A stretch of 64,000 bases of DNA from Plantago elongata (lineage: Eukaryota > Streptophyta > Magnoliopsida > Lamiales > Plantaginaceae), in NCBI GenBank assembly GCA_036897095.1, contig JAYMSP010000144.1:1-64000 (forward strand), written 5' to 3'. Below, piece by piece: positions 24,046 through 35,619 of this stretch; the first letter of the stretch is position 1, and each line of letters opens with the position of its first letter. Below the pieces are notes generated by a model. It was not told the DNA's origin, searched no databases, and worked only from the letters and a program-made list of their open reading frames with translations. The translations under genes were made by a program, and so were the position numbers.

Positions 24046-24635
24046 GTCCCATGATACATAGTCAACCACTCTGGAGATGACTGCGTCATAGCTGATGATG
24101 TTGCAATGTAATATATTAGGTTCTAGTTGTTTAACATCTTTTCCTTGTCAGAAGCCTGTATTTTATTATTGATTAAGCATTTTTTGGACTTTATGGTCCA
24201 GAGAATATTTCACTCTTGTCCACTAGCAGTTAGTGATTACTTTACCTTACAAATTACAGCTTGCGTTGTAAATTCTTAATTGTGAAGAATTGAAGATGAC
24301 AGATTTGCTGTTCTCTATGATTTATATTGGGTGTTTATATGTTTGATTCAAACTAAGTGCATTAATTAAGGAGTATGTATTGAGTTTGACTTCATGGAAA
24401 GGGAAGGAAAGAAAGAAAAAAAGGTAGGTGCGTCCAAGACTATCTATGTTATACTCTAAAATCCTATGAAGCTTCGTACTGACCTTTTCTCTCACGGCAC
24501 CTCAATGGTGGACAGGTCCATTATACTCATTACTCAATTGATCTATCATGCACCCCCAAGTTATCATTCCATCTTTCTTACCAGGAATTTAGAATCACAC
24601 AACTGATGAGACCAGATAACGCCTGCTAAGTAATC
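24046..24635. other. NLR 3' flank and DUF247 gene upstream region
   Basis: Short spacer with the NLR 3'UTR and the presumed promoter of the next gene. AT-rich, with a polypurine stretch at 24398-24426. I see no other gene or element. Confidence 0.5.
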
Positions 24636-26487
24636 ATGTCTGGATCTCAGTGCTCTACAGAAGCTTTTCAACCTTGGGCTGCCGATATAGCCAAAGCCAC
24701 CCTCCCTCATGTCGTTCCGATTGACGTGGACTCTCACATCAAAGTCCCCCTTTCTTCCTCCAACTACTCGTCATGGAAAGCTCATGTGACTGCCCTTCTC
24801 AACGGGTTCAACCTCACTAAGCACGTCGACACATCTATTCCACCACCACCAAAAGGCACTCCTGAATACAATTCCTGGTTCCAACAAGACCAGTTACTTC
24901 TTGCGGCTTTTATTGGCTGCGCTGAACCGGATGTGAGGTCTCTGATTTCATATTCCACTACATCAGCAGAAGCTTGGAGTAGTTTGGATCGCCTGTTTTT
25001 GGGCACTACTAATCCATCACAAATGCCGCCGGATCGTTACATGTCTCAGCAAGATTTCCTCAGACTGCTTAAACCACAAATTCCCAAAAATTGGCCACCA
25101 GCACGCCGCCACCAGATGCACAAGGTCTCTCACCGGCTACGGATGAACCAAACAAATTATGGCAAGCTAGTATATGACCCTGTCGTCGTTTCATTGGGTC
25201 CATATCACCATGGTAGACAAGAATTGAGCGAGGCAGAGAAATTTAAGCACCTGTGCCTGCATTGGTGTGCAGACGGAAGTGATCTGATTAAGACCCGTCT
25301 TTTTAACAGGTGAATGTTCTATAAAACAATCAGTTCTTCCTAAAATTTAATAAAAGCCATATGTTATGAATCATTGCTCAACTTGTAAATGGGTTCTTCC
25401 TAGCAGGGTTCTGGATAGGATTGATGAGATCAGATGTAGTTATGCCGATGTTTCGATCCTTGAAAATTTGGATGACAATAAGTTGGCGTTGATGATGCTT
25501 CTTGATTCCTGCTTCATTTTTAATTTCATAGAGAATAGAACCGAGAAGAAGCATAATTATTGGCAGAATAATCTTGGCATAGCAGCAGCCATTCCGTTTG
25601 TTGCCCGGGACATAATGGTGCTTGAGAACCAAATCCCTTTTTTTGTCCTAAAGATGTTGCTTGATGCAAGGTATAGTAAAGAGGAAGGAAGAGAATTACT
25701 CCAGAAATTCTTGAGCTGGATGCTGTCAGTAGACTTGGTACAGGCTGTCATTCCAAGACTAGATGCAGATCCTCCACTTCATATTCTCGAAGCTTGCTGG
25801 CGAGTTATTGCAGAAGCTGAGCTCGTCAAACAACGGTCGAGTCATTCGTGGTTTGGACTCGAGTTATTATCAGTGAAAAAGGATGGAGGCAGCAAAATTC
25901 TTCCACTATCAAGGAGAAGAAAGACTAAATATCATACGTGTCCTTCGGTAACTGATCTGAAAGCAAAGGGCATTATGTTTCGTCCAAGTCATTCTCACTC
26001 TATAAAGGATATCACGTTTAAGTCCTACGTCGCATTTGGGCAGCTTCAACTCCCAGTACGCTCCTTGTCTGATCAAACACAAGTCATTCTATCCAACATG
26101 ATAGCTTACGAAGTGTCCCCAGATACCAAGACAGACCTTGCTGTGTTGTCATATACAAACTTTATGAAATCATTGATCGAAACCCCTGATGATGTTAAAG
26201 AATTGCTAGCAAAGGGTATATTTCAGTTCAACAGGTTAGCAAACCTGGAACAGGTGGTACAATTATTTAACGGCATCGACACATTTGGTCTTGAAAATGT
26301 AGGTATCTATGAAGATGTAATACAGAGAGTGGGAGACCATTGCAACAGCAGAGGAAAGACCTGGATAGCTGAGCTGGTCCATAGCAAGCTCCAGAGTCCT
26401 TGGACTCTCATCGCGTTGCTCGCTGCCATTTTTCTTGTTGTTTTAACTTTTCTGCAAACTTATTATACCATAGTTCCTGTAGAATAG
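24636..26487 (+). CDS. DUF247 membrane protein with N-terminal Copia-Gag-like domain
   Basis: Two exons, 24636-25309 and 25407-26487, join through a split AG|G codon to give 584 aa. Residues 25-125 look like the N-terminal Gag (UBN2-like) region of Copia elements: SSNYSSWKAHVTALLNGFNL and QDQLLLAAFIGCAEPDVRSL, then AEAWSSLDRLF. From about 163 the protein is DUF247: KVSHRLRMNQTNYGKLVYDP, VVVSLGPYHHG (183-193), RIDEIRCSYAD, and VLENQIPFFVL in exon 2. A hydrophobic segment near 556-575 (LIALLAAIFLVVLTFLQ) is the usual DUF247 C-terminal membrane anchor. The exact role of DUF247 proteins is mostly unknown; some act in grass self-incompatibility. The Gag part and DUF247 part share one uninterrupted exon, so this is a genuine fusion at DNA level; whether it is translated as such is inference. 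The alternative is a start inside exon 1 at M161 or M170. Confidence 0.85.
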
Positions 26488-27777
26488 TTTTGTGACTATT
26501 TCCATGACATGATTCTGAAGTTGCTATGGGTTCCCAATGGCCCTACATTTATGATTCCATGTATGTTGTCATGTGTTTTTCACAAATAGTATATATCATT
26601 CATGTGAAAGGATTACTTCCCCATATTCCCCTTTCATTATTTGAGTATCTTTCAGCTAATCTGCGGTCAATATTTGTCAATAAATAAATTGCATGGGTGG
26701 GGTAATATTACAATGTTCAACTTTGCACAGCCTCCTCCAAGAGAATGTAGTCATTTTTTAACAAGCGAGTAAATCTTACTCAATGTCGGCTCTTTCTTAA
26801 ACAGTGAAACGTATGTGATTCTGGTGTGATTGCCAGTCCAATTAAGGTATGCTGACTGCTATAATACATAGCAATATTTAGTGCTTGTTTGTATATAGTA
26901 GTATGTGTTAAAAAAAAATCCATCGCAGAGGTACAAAACAATTAAACATTGTCAAATCAATATTTCAGTTGCCTTCTTTGTAATTACTCTGTTTTGTTGG
27001 CAATTTTTCTATTTATAACATCTTGGGCAATGGAAAACTGCCCTTATAGAATACAACTACGCTTTCAGATAGTGAAACCTTTTCAGAGTTCACAAATGCT
27101 TATGATTATTAATCAGAAGGGCATGTGCTAGTTGCAATTCATAACTGCATATGGTAGGGTACAATGATTTTGGAGGCTGAATACATTATGTAGCACGTTA
27201 CACGTTTCTGGCATATCATTGGAAGTCTGGGTATGTTTAACAATTAAAGTTCGAAGCATACAGATCGCAGCTCCTTCACTCCGATAAGGATAATTAGTTT
27301 TATTGACTATTGAGATTTCTGAACTGCATAATGCTTATGAATTGGTTACTTTAATAGAGGAAGGAAGATTCATGTGTATATACGCATTATATTAGATATA
27401 AATTTCAAACACCTGAACGATTCGTCTCAAGTTCGAAGTTCGGTTCATAGTATAACTCAAAAATTGATACCAGAATTCGCACAACAATGCCCAAGTAGAA
27501 GCTCATAAACCTAACATATAACCAAATTCTTCAAAATTAACAATAATTTCACACTGCTTCCACTTTACACAATTCACAATATGAATCAGATAGCTTAACG
27601 ATAGAAAACCAGCTAAACAATCATAACATCGATGATCAAAGTACATAACTTCACACGGTTTTCACTCACAATATGAATCGGAGATGCCTTAACAATAGAG
27701 CACTTATGTACTGCATTTAAAGTCGAATAACAAACTGGCTAAACAATCATGACATTGAAGCTTAGAGTATGAAATAC
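26488..27777. other. Spacer holding a TRB-derived fragment and MZT1 3' side
   Basis: The first 250 bases are likely DUF247 3'UTR. A decayed duplicate of TRB exon 3 and intron 3 occupies about 26765-27315 (listed separately). From about 27320 to 27777 there is AT-rich DNA with the MZT1 3'UTR. No further gene is seen. Confidence 0.5.
26765..27315 (+). pseudogene. TRB gene fragment (exon 3 and part of intron 3)
   Basis: The run tatgtgattctggtgtgatt followed by gccagtccaattaaggtatg (26811-26850) matches the end of TRB exon 3 and its donor (15949-15985). Downstream, tttcagatagtgaaacc, gttcacaaatgcttatgatt, gcatatggtagggtacaatg, aggctgaatacattatgtag and aacaattaaagtt match TRB intron 3 at 16140-16330 in the same order. 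The exon copy is no longer readable. It lies on the far side of the NLR and DUF247 genes from the intact TRB gene. Confidence 0.7.
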
Positions 27778-27990
27778 CTAGTTAGGAGAGAGTGACGGAG
27801 TGGTTGCCAGTGGCGATTCACGGCGGAGCTCCCTGACGACGGCGGCGAGTGACTCGGGGTTGAAACCTTGCTCGCAAAGTGCGATGAGAATGGAGAGTGT
27901 GTGGCGATCGAGTCCGGTTTCTAGAATGTTTGACATCTGAAAAACTAGCTCCAGTGATTCCCGTGCAGTGCGAGCAGTCTCCGGATCCAT
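27778..27990 (-). CDS. MZT1: MOZART1 / GIP1 gamma-tubulin complex protein
   Basis: MOZART1 (GIP1 in Arabidopsis, GCP3-interacting protein) is a tiny subunit of the gamma-tubulin complex that anchors it at microtubule-nucleating sites and the nuclear envelope. The single exon encodes 70 aa starting MDPETARTARESLELVFQMS. The motif SNILETGLDRHTLSILIALC followed by EQGFNPESLAAVVRELRRES is almost the whole family domain, forming three short helices. Length agrees with plant GIPs (about 70 aa). There is no intron, as is usual for plant GIPs that I recall. It faces away from the J-domain gene, with a 2.3-kb intergenic region. Confidence 0.95.
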   Translation of the reverse strand: MDPETARTARESLELVFQMSNILETGLDRHTLSILIALCEQGFNPESLAAVVRELRRESPLATTPSLSPN

Positions 27991-30180
27991 TTTCTCGTCT
28001 ATTCTAAATTGGTTGCTGAAGAGAGGGCTCCATATAAATCGCTAGAAATACATTTGCCTGGAGAGAGAAACAGGGGAATTTGCATTTAGCTACCTCATTA
28101 CTTCAAGATTTGCATATATACCTCTTGAGAAAAATTAACGAAAACATAATTCGTTAAATCTAACACTATTTCAGAGCGAGAGCATATAATAAAGTTAATG
28201 TGCTTGCTATAGTATATAACTAAATTTAAATTATAATTTTATTCTTGTATTGTTCGATTTTTTTTTAAATATGCTAGTTCCATATTCAAACGTAATATGA
28301 TATTTACTTATTAAATTATATCGCATTGTTCATACCTGAAATTTTTAGTTTGATTTTTTGTATTTCTTTCAATTGTTTCGACTACCTATGGGATGTTAAA
28401 TAAGAAATTTCAAACCTATTATCAATTCATGTTAATAATCTCTTGTAATAAAACAAGACCCTTACAACAAACATTTTATTTTTAAATTCATCGACTATGA
28501 CCAATAAAATTTAATTCGAGAACTAGGAGAGTATAAGTTGATAGTTAATAAGCTTGAGGCTTGGATTCGCGCTCAAAACGTGAAAAGACCTTCGGAGATG
28601 AAAATACATGCCAATATTACATTGTTCGAGATGAAACCAATTAACTGGATGCATTTGTGTCCGTTGAAGTAAGCTTTACTGTGTATATATGTATGCATGC
28701 ATGCATGTATGTGAAAATATAAAATACTACTACCGCTTTTGCATGACTATAAATGAGAAATGTGAAAAATAATGCAATTCTAGTGGAGTATATGGCATGC
28801 CATACCAATCACAATCCTTAGATTGGTCCAAGGTTGTGTGGTTGGTCCATGGTGTTTAAATTTTCAATATTTCAAATTTATTTAGTTTACTTTATACAAG
28901 TTTATTCGTTGAAGTTTTTATTTTAGTATCATTAATAATGCCTGCGACAAATGAATGTGTTTAGGTATATTACTAATTCTTTGCGAGGATTCTTCCTAAT
29001 AATTATTGTTCTGTTTCAGCATGGAAATAGTGCATGATGCACTATATATAAGCACAGTGCCTTCAACATAATATCAAAAATTATCATGAACATTTGTTTT
29101 CTACCATGTCATAACTTATAAGTATATTGATTGCAGTTTTATTTTGTGCCATGAGGCATAGGTTTGCCTTCATTAGTGGCTGTTTTGTTGGGTTTGAACG
29201 CCTAAGGAGTTTAATAGCTCGAGCTTGCTAACTTTTATTGGTAAGGTTTTCTTTTTTAGAATGGGAAGCATTATATTCTTTTTTATATGTACTGGGTTTG
29301 TTGATCACGTGTTTACCTTACGATGAAAATGGTCTATATATACGCATATTTCGAATCGAATGAATAAGCATTTGTATCGTGATGTAATGGTTTGAAATTT
29401 GAGTATTTTGTATATTTTTCTTGCTACCTAGCTATTTGACCAAAGTTCAAGGTGTACGGTGACTTTGAGTGTATTTCTTGTGAGACCTCCTTACTCAATG
29501 AGCTAGTTTTTTGAGATTGATGGATCTTTTGTTGTAATTTTTTGAGTTTTGTAGTAGAGTTATTACCCTTTGACATATGTACTCCCGGTGAATTTCAATA
29601 TGTTTCCCTTTCATACTAAGAAAAATAAGTTTATGGTTTAAAAATTCAAGTGTTTACTGTAAACTCAAACTTTCGATTAATTCCACAAAAGTCACACTCG
29701 TTAAACTTCTGAACGATACATATCCTCCTCTCCAATTTCGAGACATTTCATAGTATTATATAACACATGAAAAACTAAATCACTCATCATACTGGTGTCC
29801 ACGTCATAAAATACTAAGATGATCTAATTAATATCATATATTAGATAGTTCTAAATACGACTATGTATATAATGTAACCCATCAACCAAGAAAATAAGTC
29901 ATTTGTTATTGGAGCCACCTATTTTGGTATGGTGAGATAATCGTAATGGATAAATCATGAAGTCGATTTTCGAATGGGTTATTTTCATCTAAATAAAGGT
30001 AGTTATTAATTGCGTTCCGACCACAATAAGTAAAAAGTCTATTCCTGATGTTTTATCGTGGGCGTCATAAATCTGATGTTCTTACAATCACACAATAACG
30101 TATCAAAATTAAATGACGTACAATAGTGTATAATAAGGTACTAAATTTAAAATTTAACTCTAGTTAACTATTAAATCACC
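27991..30180. other. Intergenic, MZT1 promoter side
   Basis: Long AT-rich spacer between two divergent genes. It contains a short atgcatgcatg microsatellite at about 28690 and otherwise nothing that I can name on either strand. Open frames here are short and random-looking. Confidence 0.5.
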
Positions 30181-30182
30181 TC

Positions 30183-30255
30183 AAGGCCCATTGGGCTCTA
30201 CCAAGCCAATATAGGCCCATTGGGCTTCACAAACCTAATTTAGGCCCATGTACTC
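30183..30255 (+). promoter_or_regulatory. Cluster of site II (GGCCCA / TGGGCY) elements
   Basis: Three copies of aggcccat occur within 70 bp (30184, 30213, 30242), the first two continuing as aggcccattgggct, so TGGGCY occurs on both strands. Site II elements are bound by TCP factors and are common in promoters of plant housekeeping and growth genes. They lie about 100-200 bp upstream of the CT-rich 5' leader of the J-domain gene, the right distance for its proximal promoter. Confidence 0.6.
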
Positions 30256-30329
30256 TATTCTAGACACTTCCAAAGCGCTAATTGTAGTAGTTTTTCAAAA
30301 TTAGCAACCTCTTTATCACTCTACAATCC

Positions 30330-33144
30330 AACTTGCACAAATATTTTGGGGCAAATCAAGTATTATGTGATTTCTTGAGGGTCTCCTCTCTCTCTTTCTT
30401 CTCCTCCTCCTCCATCTCTCTACTACCTCTACCAACAAAAAATTCACCCATTTTCACTTCCCTCCACTTTCTCCCCCCTCTACTGCACCAAACCCAACTC
30501 AGCTCACTTTCAAATTGAGTTCCTTTTGTCCTCTTGCATACAGGTACACCCTCACTGCCTATCTCTGCATCTTTTGAAGAAGACAAAAGGTGAGGTTTCA
30601 GGTCTTTTTTTTCTTCAATTTTTTTCTCCTGATTTTCCAGTTTGCATGAATGAGTTTAAATCAGCTCGTTGTGGATTCGTGTGTTGTGATTCTGTTGAAA
30701 TTTAAGCCCTGTAGATGATTGACCTTGTTTATGCTGTGATCTGGCGGTGTGAGCTGTGGACCTGCTTTGTTTTTCGAACCTAGGTTTTCGTTTGATTTGT
30801 GGCATAATTCTGATACAACATTGAAGCTTGTAAGGTTGTGTTTCTGGTTGGGTTATAAGCTATCTGATTCCTGAGGTATCATGTTTTAGATTAGTGAAGA
30901 TGTCCTGTTTCCTAGGATTTTAAACTATTTAGGGGATTTGGCTCTCTTGTGCTTTCAGTAGAGTGTGTTTTGCATGAAGAAGTTTTTTCTTTTTTTGGGT
31001 TCATGCTTATGTCTTTAATGTGTATTTTTGGTGTTCTCTGTGGGTTTGAGTGTTCTTCTGGGAGGGTAGGTTTTCATCCATGGGCTTGGGCAGGAACACG
31101 CGTAGGCAGTGATTGATAGCAACTATGTTGGAAAAGCAGTCATTTAATCAAAACACCTATTCTGAGCGGTTAAAATATTCGAGGCCTGTTCAAATCGTGA
31201 CCAACAAATATTGGCATGATAGCTTGTTTAGAGATGTATTTGCAGTTATTTAAATGTGTTTCACTGGCGCAAACAAATAAAGTTACTCCGTCAGCCCTGT
31301 ATTTTAAATCTCATCTGCTGATGTATGCTGCCTGGGTAAAATCTCGGGTTGGATGGGCATTAATTGCGGTTCCATTGTTTCTCCCAACCAGTGTATCATT
31401 ATGGTCAACGATTAAATTTGTCCAAATGCACATTCCAATCACTGCCTTTCAATATAGTCTCTTGCTATTTTCTTCCAATCAGATATTCATGATATTTATT
31501 GAACAAAAAGGTGAAATAGCATTATTGATTTCAGCTAGCACGGAAGGCGGGAAAGGCATAGCACGTGTATGATTAACTACTTGCTTTTGAAACATCTCTA
31601 TCAATCATTTCCGATTACTTCACTTCCTAAAACATTCTGCCGTCTCTATTTTTTGACACAATCTATCAAGAAGATGCCAATTAGAAGTATCAGGAACATA
31701 TTTAAGAGTATAGTAGACACTTTAGGTGAATGAAATATAACATAAATCACCGCGCCAGTAAGGAATCTAGCCACGGTGGATTACGTAGGTTAGAATGATG
31801 GATCATATTTTCTGTAACCATGTCAGTCAGGGGGCTCGGGAGTCCTTTTCAGCAGCAACAAGTCATGCATGTGGCTAGTATGAAAATAGAACTATCTATT
31901 TGTCATTGTGTGGGCTTATTTTTTCAGTGTCAGTTGGTGTTAATGCAACAGATATGACTGACTTTGCCATGATAGGATTTTTGTTTAATTTTTTTGGCAA
32001 CTCATAATTAATGTTTGAATGTCTCAGCTAACAGACTAACAGTTAAATCATTTCAAGTTTCAATTGAGCCGTGGAATCAGTACGTTAGAATTCTTAAGAT
32101 CCCATGTTTTGTTAAACACAAGAGTGTTGTGTAATGAACACGAGTACCTTGAGAATGGAATTAAGATATCTTCTCCCAAAAAAATATCCCAGCACGCTGC
32201 ACATATTATTCGATTGGTTGCTTTGTAGTTTGTATCATGACAAACAAACGGGGAATTTATGGATCAGGCAAGTCTACCAAATCAAAGTTTTGGTGGCTGA
32301 TCGGTTTGCTTAGGAATTTTGCAACAGTGTGTGTGTGTGTGTTGGGGGGGAGGGGGTTGGATTCTCGAGTCTTCGTGTCCTAACATTATCATTATACTTG
32401 ACACTTGTAATTGTTAGTGTGCTTATGTGTGCGCATATTGATGGGAAGGGTTTGCAACTCAATGAAGTGCTTTTTTCTTTACCCTGTCCACCTTGATAAA
32501 AAAGAATCTCATTACTAAAGATGCACGATTTGAAAAAGTGGAGTGCTCTGTATACTTACAATTACTATTATGAACTTCATTGTTGTTACTTCAGTTGTTC
32601 TCCTATTGATGTCATTCTGAAATGATTGTTTGTCAGGTTCCAAAAGAGGCCGGTATTTGGTCCAGACGGCCCTGTGATCTAACAATTAGATTATTTGACA
32701 AAAATTTTGGGGGAAGCTGGTGTGACTTGGCCAATCATATTCTAGAAGCTGCTTACCAGATCTTCCAGTGGTATTGCTCGATCCTTCTTGTTAAACTAGT
32801 TGCTTCTTGTGTTATATGTAGGGCCGAAACCTATTAGTTATTGCTTGATCTCTATTGGTAGAGCCATAACTGTGTTCTGTGGTTTTTCAAAATTTAGTTT
32901 GAGCTCTCTTCAACTTTGTTCTTGATTTTTGTTGTCAAATTGATAGAGGTGTTCTGTCATTTGTTATTGGACTTCTGTTGTCAACATTTTTTTTTATATT
33001 TGTTGTCAATGTCCTTGCCAGTGCTGCTGCAGAGTTTGACGCTAAGGACTATTGGTTGTCTTGGAAGGAAGAGCCCGAGTCATTTTATTCAGTATCCTTG
33101 TGCAATTACAATTATCAACGTGTAATATCTCCTTGAAATTACCA
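30330..33144 (+). other. 5'UTR of J-domain gene with long leader intron
   Basis: A pyrimidine-rich leader (ctctctctctttcttctcct, about 30380-30420) is followed by a consensus donor after caaaag at 30589. The coding exon starts only at 33145, so a leader intron of more than 2 kb is inferred; the exact acceptor (candidates near 32635, 33020 and 33030) cannot be fixed by eye. The interval also has a GT microsatellite at 32325-32345. No separate gene is seen in it. Confidence 0.5.
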
Positions 33145-35619
33145 ATGGAGTGTAATAAAGATGAGGCGATTCGAGCGAAAGGTATTGCAATAGAGAGGAT
33201 GAGAAATAATGACTTTGAAGGTGCACGAAAGTTTGCTTTGAAAGCACAAAATCTTCATCCGGAGGTGGAAAATATTTCCCAGATGCTAAGCGTCTGTGAT
33301 GTACATTGTTCAGCCCAACAAAGCTTAGTGGGAGTTGATAAGGATTATTATGGAATTCTTCAAGTGCAGAGGTTGACTGATAATGAAACTACTATAAGGA
33401 AACAGTATAGACAGCTAGCTCTCATTCTTCATCCTGATAAGAACCAATTTCCTGGTGCAGAGGCTGCTTTTAAGTTGATTTCTGAAGCGAATGCAGTGCT
33501 ATCAGATGCTGTAAAGAAGGCTCCGTATGACAATAAGGTGCGATATTCAGTGAAATGTGCTTCAGCAAATTCCTCAGCTCATCAAACAAAGATAAATGTG
33601 CAAGTAAACAACCAGTTTACTGCTCAAAGGAATTTTACCAATGGACATAGCAAGCTGAATCAACACCAGGCAAAAGGTGGTAGTTCCACAATCAAAGAGG
33701 AAGAGGATGTGTTCTGGACTGCGTGCCCGTATTGCAGCATAAAATACCAGTACCACAGGCAATTTGTAAACAGATATTTGCGCTGCCCTGCATGCATGAA
33801 GCCTTATATGGCTTGTGAAATAAAAGTTCCAGGTGCTTTTGGATCCAAATCGCGTGAGCAGGTTTCTTCTGTGCCTTCAAGACCTGGCCCAACTAATTCT
33901 TCTGCTTTTCAACCAAAAACAGAACCGATTCATGGCTACTCTAATGTGAAAGTTCAGGAGGGCAGAGGATTTTCTGCACCACATGCTGGAATTTCTTCGA
34001 GACCTGGCTCAACTGATTACTTCGCTTTTCAACCAAAAGTGGAACCATTCCATGGGCCCTCTAAAGTGGCCCTTCAAAAGGACAAAGCATTTACCGCACC
34101 AAATGATTGGCAGCAGGATAACCACAGCAAGAAAGCACAAACTGGTTCTATGCATGGCAGGAAAAGTGGAAAGCTCAATGGTGATGCAATTGGTAGAGAA
34201 TCTGGGGCCATGAAAAGTAAATGCAGTAAGCGGGCAAGGAAGCAGGTTGTAGAATCTAGTGAGAGTTTTGATGCATCCGTTGACGCCGACTTAGATGATG
34301 TGACCAATAAACAGGCTTCTGGCAATCCCCCAAATGGTGGTGTTACAAGAAGATCCTCACGGGGCAAACACAATATTTCTTACAATGAAAGTGATGATGA
34401 ACCTACCATTTCTCCCAAGAGATCAAAAACATGCAAAAACTTGGATGGTTCTGTAAAGGATCAAAAGGAGGTTTTGGATGGCGAGTGCTTGAAGAATGAG
34501 AATCAGAATGGTGTTCCTGCTGATGCTACTATTTCTAAGCAAGAGAGCAAAAAAGCGGGAATTGTTTTTCGCGAAGAGAAGTTGCAATTTAAGGACACGA
34601 AATGTGATCAAGAGAGAAAATCGAAAGGAGAAGCTGGTTTGATGTCAGATATTAATATGGAAAAAGTTGATATCAAGATCAAACCTGATCATGAAAATGA
34701 CGAGTCAAACAAAGGCAGCTGTATCTTGCCTGATACAGAATTTTATGATTTTGACAAGGAGCGGGAACCTACCCATTTCAAGGTTGATCAATACTGGGCT
34801 CTTTATGATCCATCTGATGGCATGCCAAGATTCTATGGTAGGGTGAAGAAGGCAAGTGTTTCTCCTTTCGAAGTGATCATCACATGGCTGGAAGCTACAC
34901 CAATAAATAAATCTCTTGAGACTTGGGTTAAAAACGTGCTACCTGTTGGCTGTGGAACTTTTAAGTTTGGCACTGTTGAAAAAATATCTTCACTTGATAT
35001 GTTCTCTCATGAAGTGAAGGAAGTTCAGAAAATTGCCCAAGGCAAGAAGCGAGTTACTTTGAATATATACCCTAGAAAGGGCGAAGTCTGGGTTCTTCTC
35101 AAGGATTGGGATACAAACTGGAATTTGGATCCGGAAAAGCATAGAAAGTTCAAGTATGAAATTGTGGAGGTCTTATCAGATTTTGATCAAGGCACTGGTG
35201 TACGAGTTGGTTACTTGGATAAAGTGGAAGGATTCATGTACTTGTTTCAGAGGACTGTGCAAAACGATGCGGATTCATTTCTGATAGGACCTGACCAAGT
35301 GTATAAGTTTTCACACCGTGCTCCTTCTTTTGAACTGACTGGCTCCGAAAAAAAAGGAGCACCTAAAGGTTCTTTTGAACTCGATCCTGGATCAATACCT
35401 TTGGATCCGGATGACTTGCATTTTCCAGTGAAAGCAAAAACTGTGACGTACGCTGAACTTCACCGTTCTCCGCCAAAGTTGGCTAAAGCAGGGGCTAAGT
35501 CTGTTGGACGTGCACCTGGGAGTCCAAGTACACCAAAAGGTTCTACTGGGTTTGACCAGACATCGGTGCTTCGAAGATCTTCTAGAGGATCGAATTCTAT
35601 CAAGAAAAATGCAAATTGA
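33145..35619 (+). CDS. J-domain (DnaJ) protein with DUF3444
   Basis: A J-domain co-chaperone of a plant-specific type, probably nuclear, that would stimulate an Hsp70. The 824-aa frame has no intron; the start at 33145 (MECNKDEAIRAKGIAIERM) matches the usual N-terminus of this family, and an in-frame upstream Met at 33052 is probably UTR. A TPR-like N-terminal helix pair (1-60) precedes the J-domain (66-130) with HPD at 96-98. A zinc-ribbon FWTACPYC...CPAC lies at 191-218. A long polar, Lys/Ser-rich linker with Myb-like basic patches follows, and DUF3444 occupies about 531-730 (EFYDFDKEREPTHFKVDQYW at its start). Residues near 245-320 hold two copies of a 40-residue repeat. The partner and client are unknown. 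Confidence 0.93.
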   Translation: MECNKDEAIRAKGIAIERMRNNDFEGARKFALKAQNLHPEVENISQMLSVCDVHCSAQQSLVGVDKDYYGILQVQRLTDNETTIRKQYRQLALILHPDKNQFPGAEAAFKLISEANAVLSDAVKKAPYDNKVRYSVKCASANSSAHQTKINVQVNNQFTAQRNFTNGHSKLNQHQAKGGSSTIKEEEDVFWTACPYCSIKYQYHRQFVNRYLRCPACMKPYMACEIKVPGAFGSKSREQVSSVPSRPGPTNSSAFQPKTEPIHGYSNVKVQEGRGFSAPHAGISSRPGSTDYFAFQPKVEPFHGPSKVALQKDKAFTAPNDWQQDNHSKKAQTGSMHGRKSGKLNGDAIGRESGAMKSKCSKRARKQVVESSESFDASVDADLDDVTNKQASGNPPNGGVTRRSSRGKHNISYNESDDEPTISPKRSKTCKNLDGSVKDQKEVLDGECLKNENQNGVPADATISKQESKKAGIVFREEKLQFKDTKCDQERKSKGEAGLMSDINMEKVDIKIKPDHENDESNKGSCILPDTEFYDFDKEREPTHFKVDQYWALYDPSDGMPRFYGRVKKASVSPFEVIITWLEATPINKSLETWVKNVLPVGCGTFKFGTVEKISSLDMFSHEVKEVQKIAQGKKRVTLNIYPRKGEVWVLLKDWDTNWNLDPEKHRKFKYEIVEVLSDFDQGTGVRVGYLDKVEGFMYLFQRTVQNDADSFLIGPDQVYKFSHRAPSFELTGSEKKGAPKGSFELDPGSIPLDPDDLHFPVKAKTVTYAELHRSPPKLAKAGAKSVGRAPGSPSTPKGSTGFDQTSVLRRSSRGSNSIKKNAN
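33876..34115 (+). repeat. 120-bp in-frame tandem repeat inside the J-domain gene
   Basis: Two copies with a period of exactly 120 bp (tcaagacctggcccaact at 33877, tcgagacctggctcaact at 33997). They encode SRPGPTNSSAFQPKTEPIHG and SRPGSTDYFAFQPKVEPFHG followed by related residues. This keeps the frame and adds 40 residues to the linker. Confidence 0.85.

Noticed and set aside
30333-30586. Short Ser/Leu or Lys/Glu-rich open frames in the J-domain leader
   Set aside because: They come from the pyrimidine-rich 5'UTR read in two directions.
33052-33144. Upstream in-frame Met of the J-domain gene
   Set aside because: The leader peptide is unlike the family, while MECNKDEAIRAKGIA at 33145 is the usual start.
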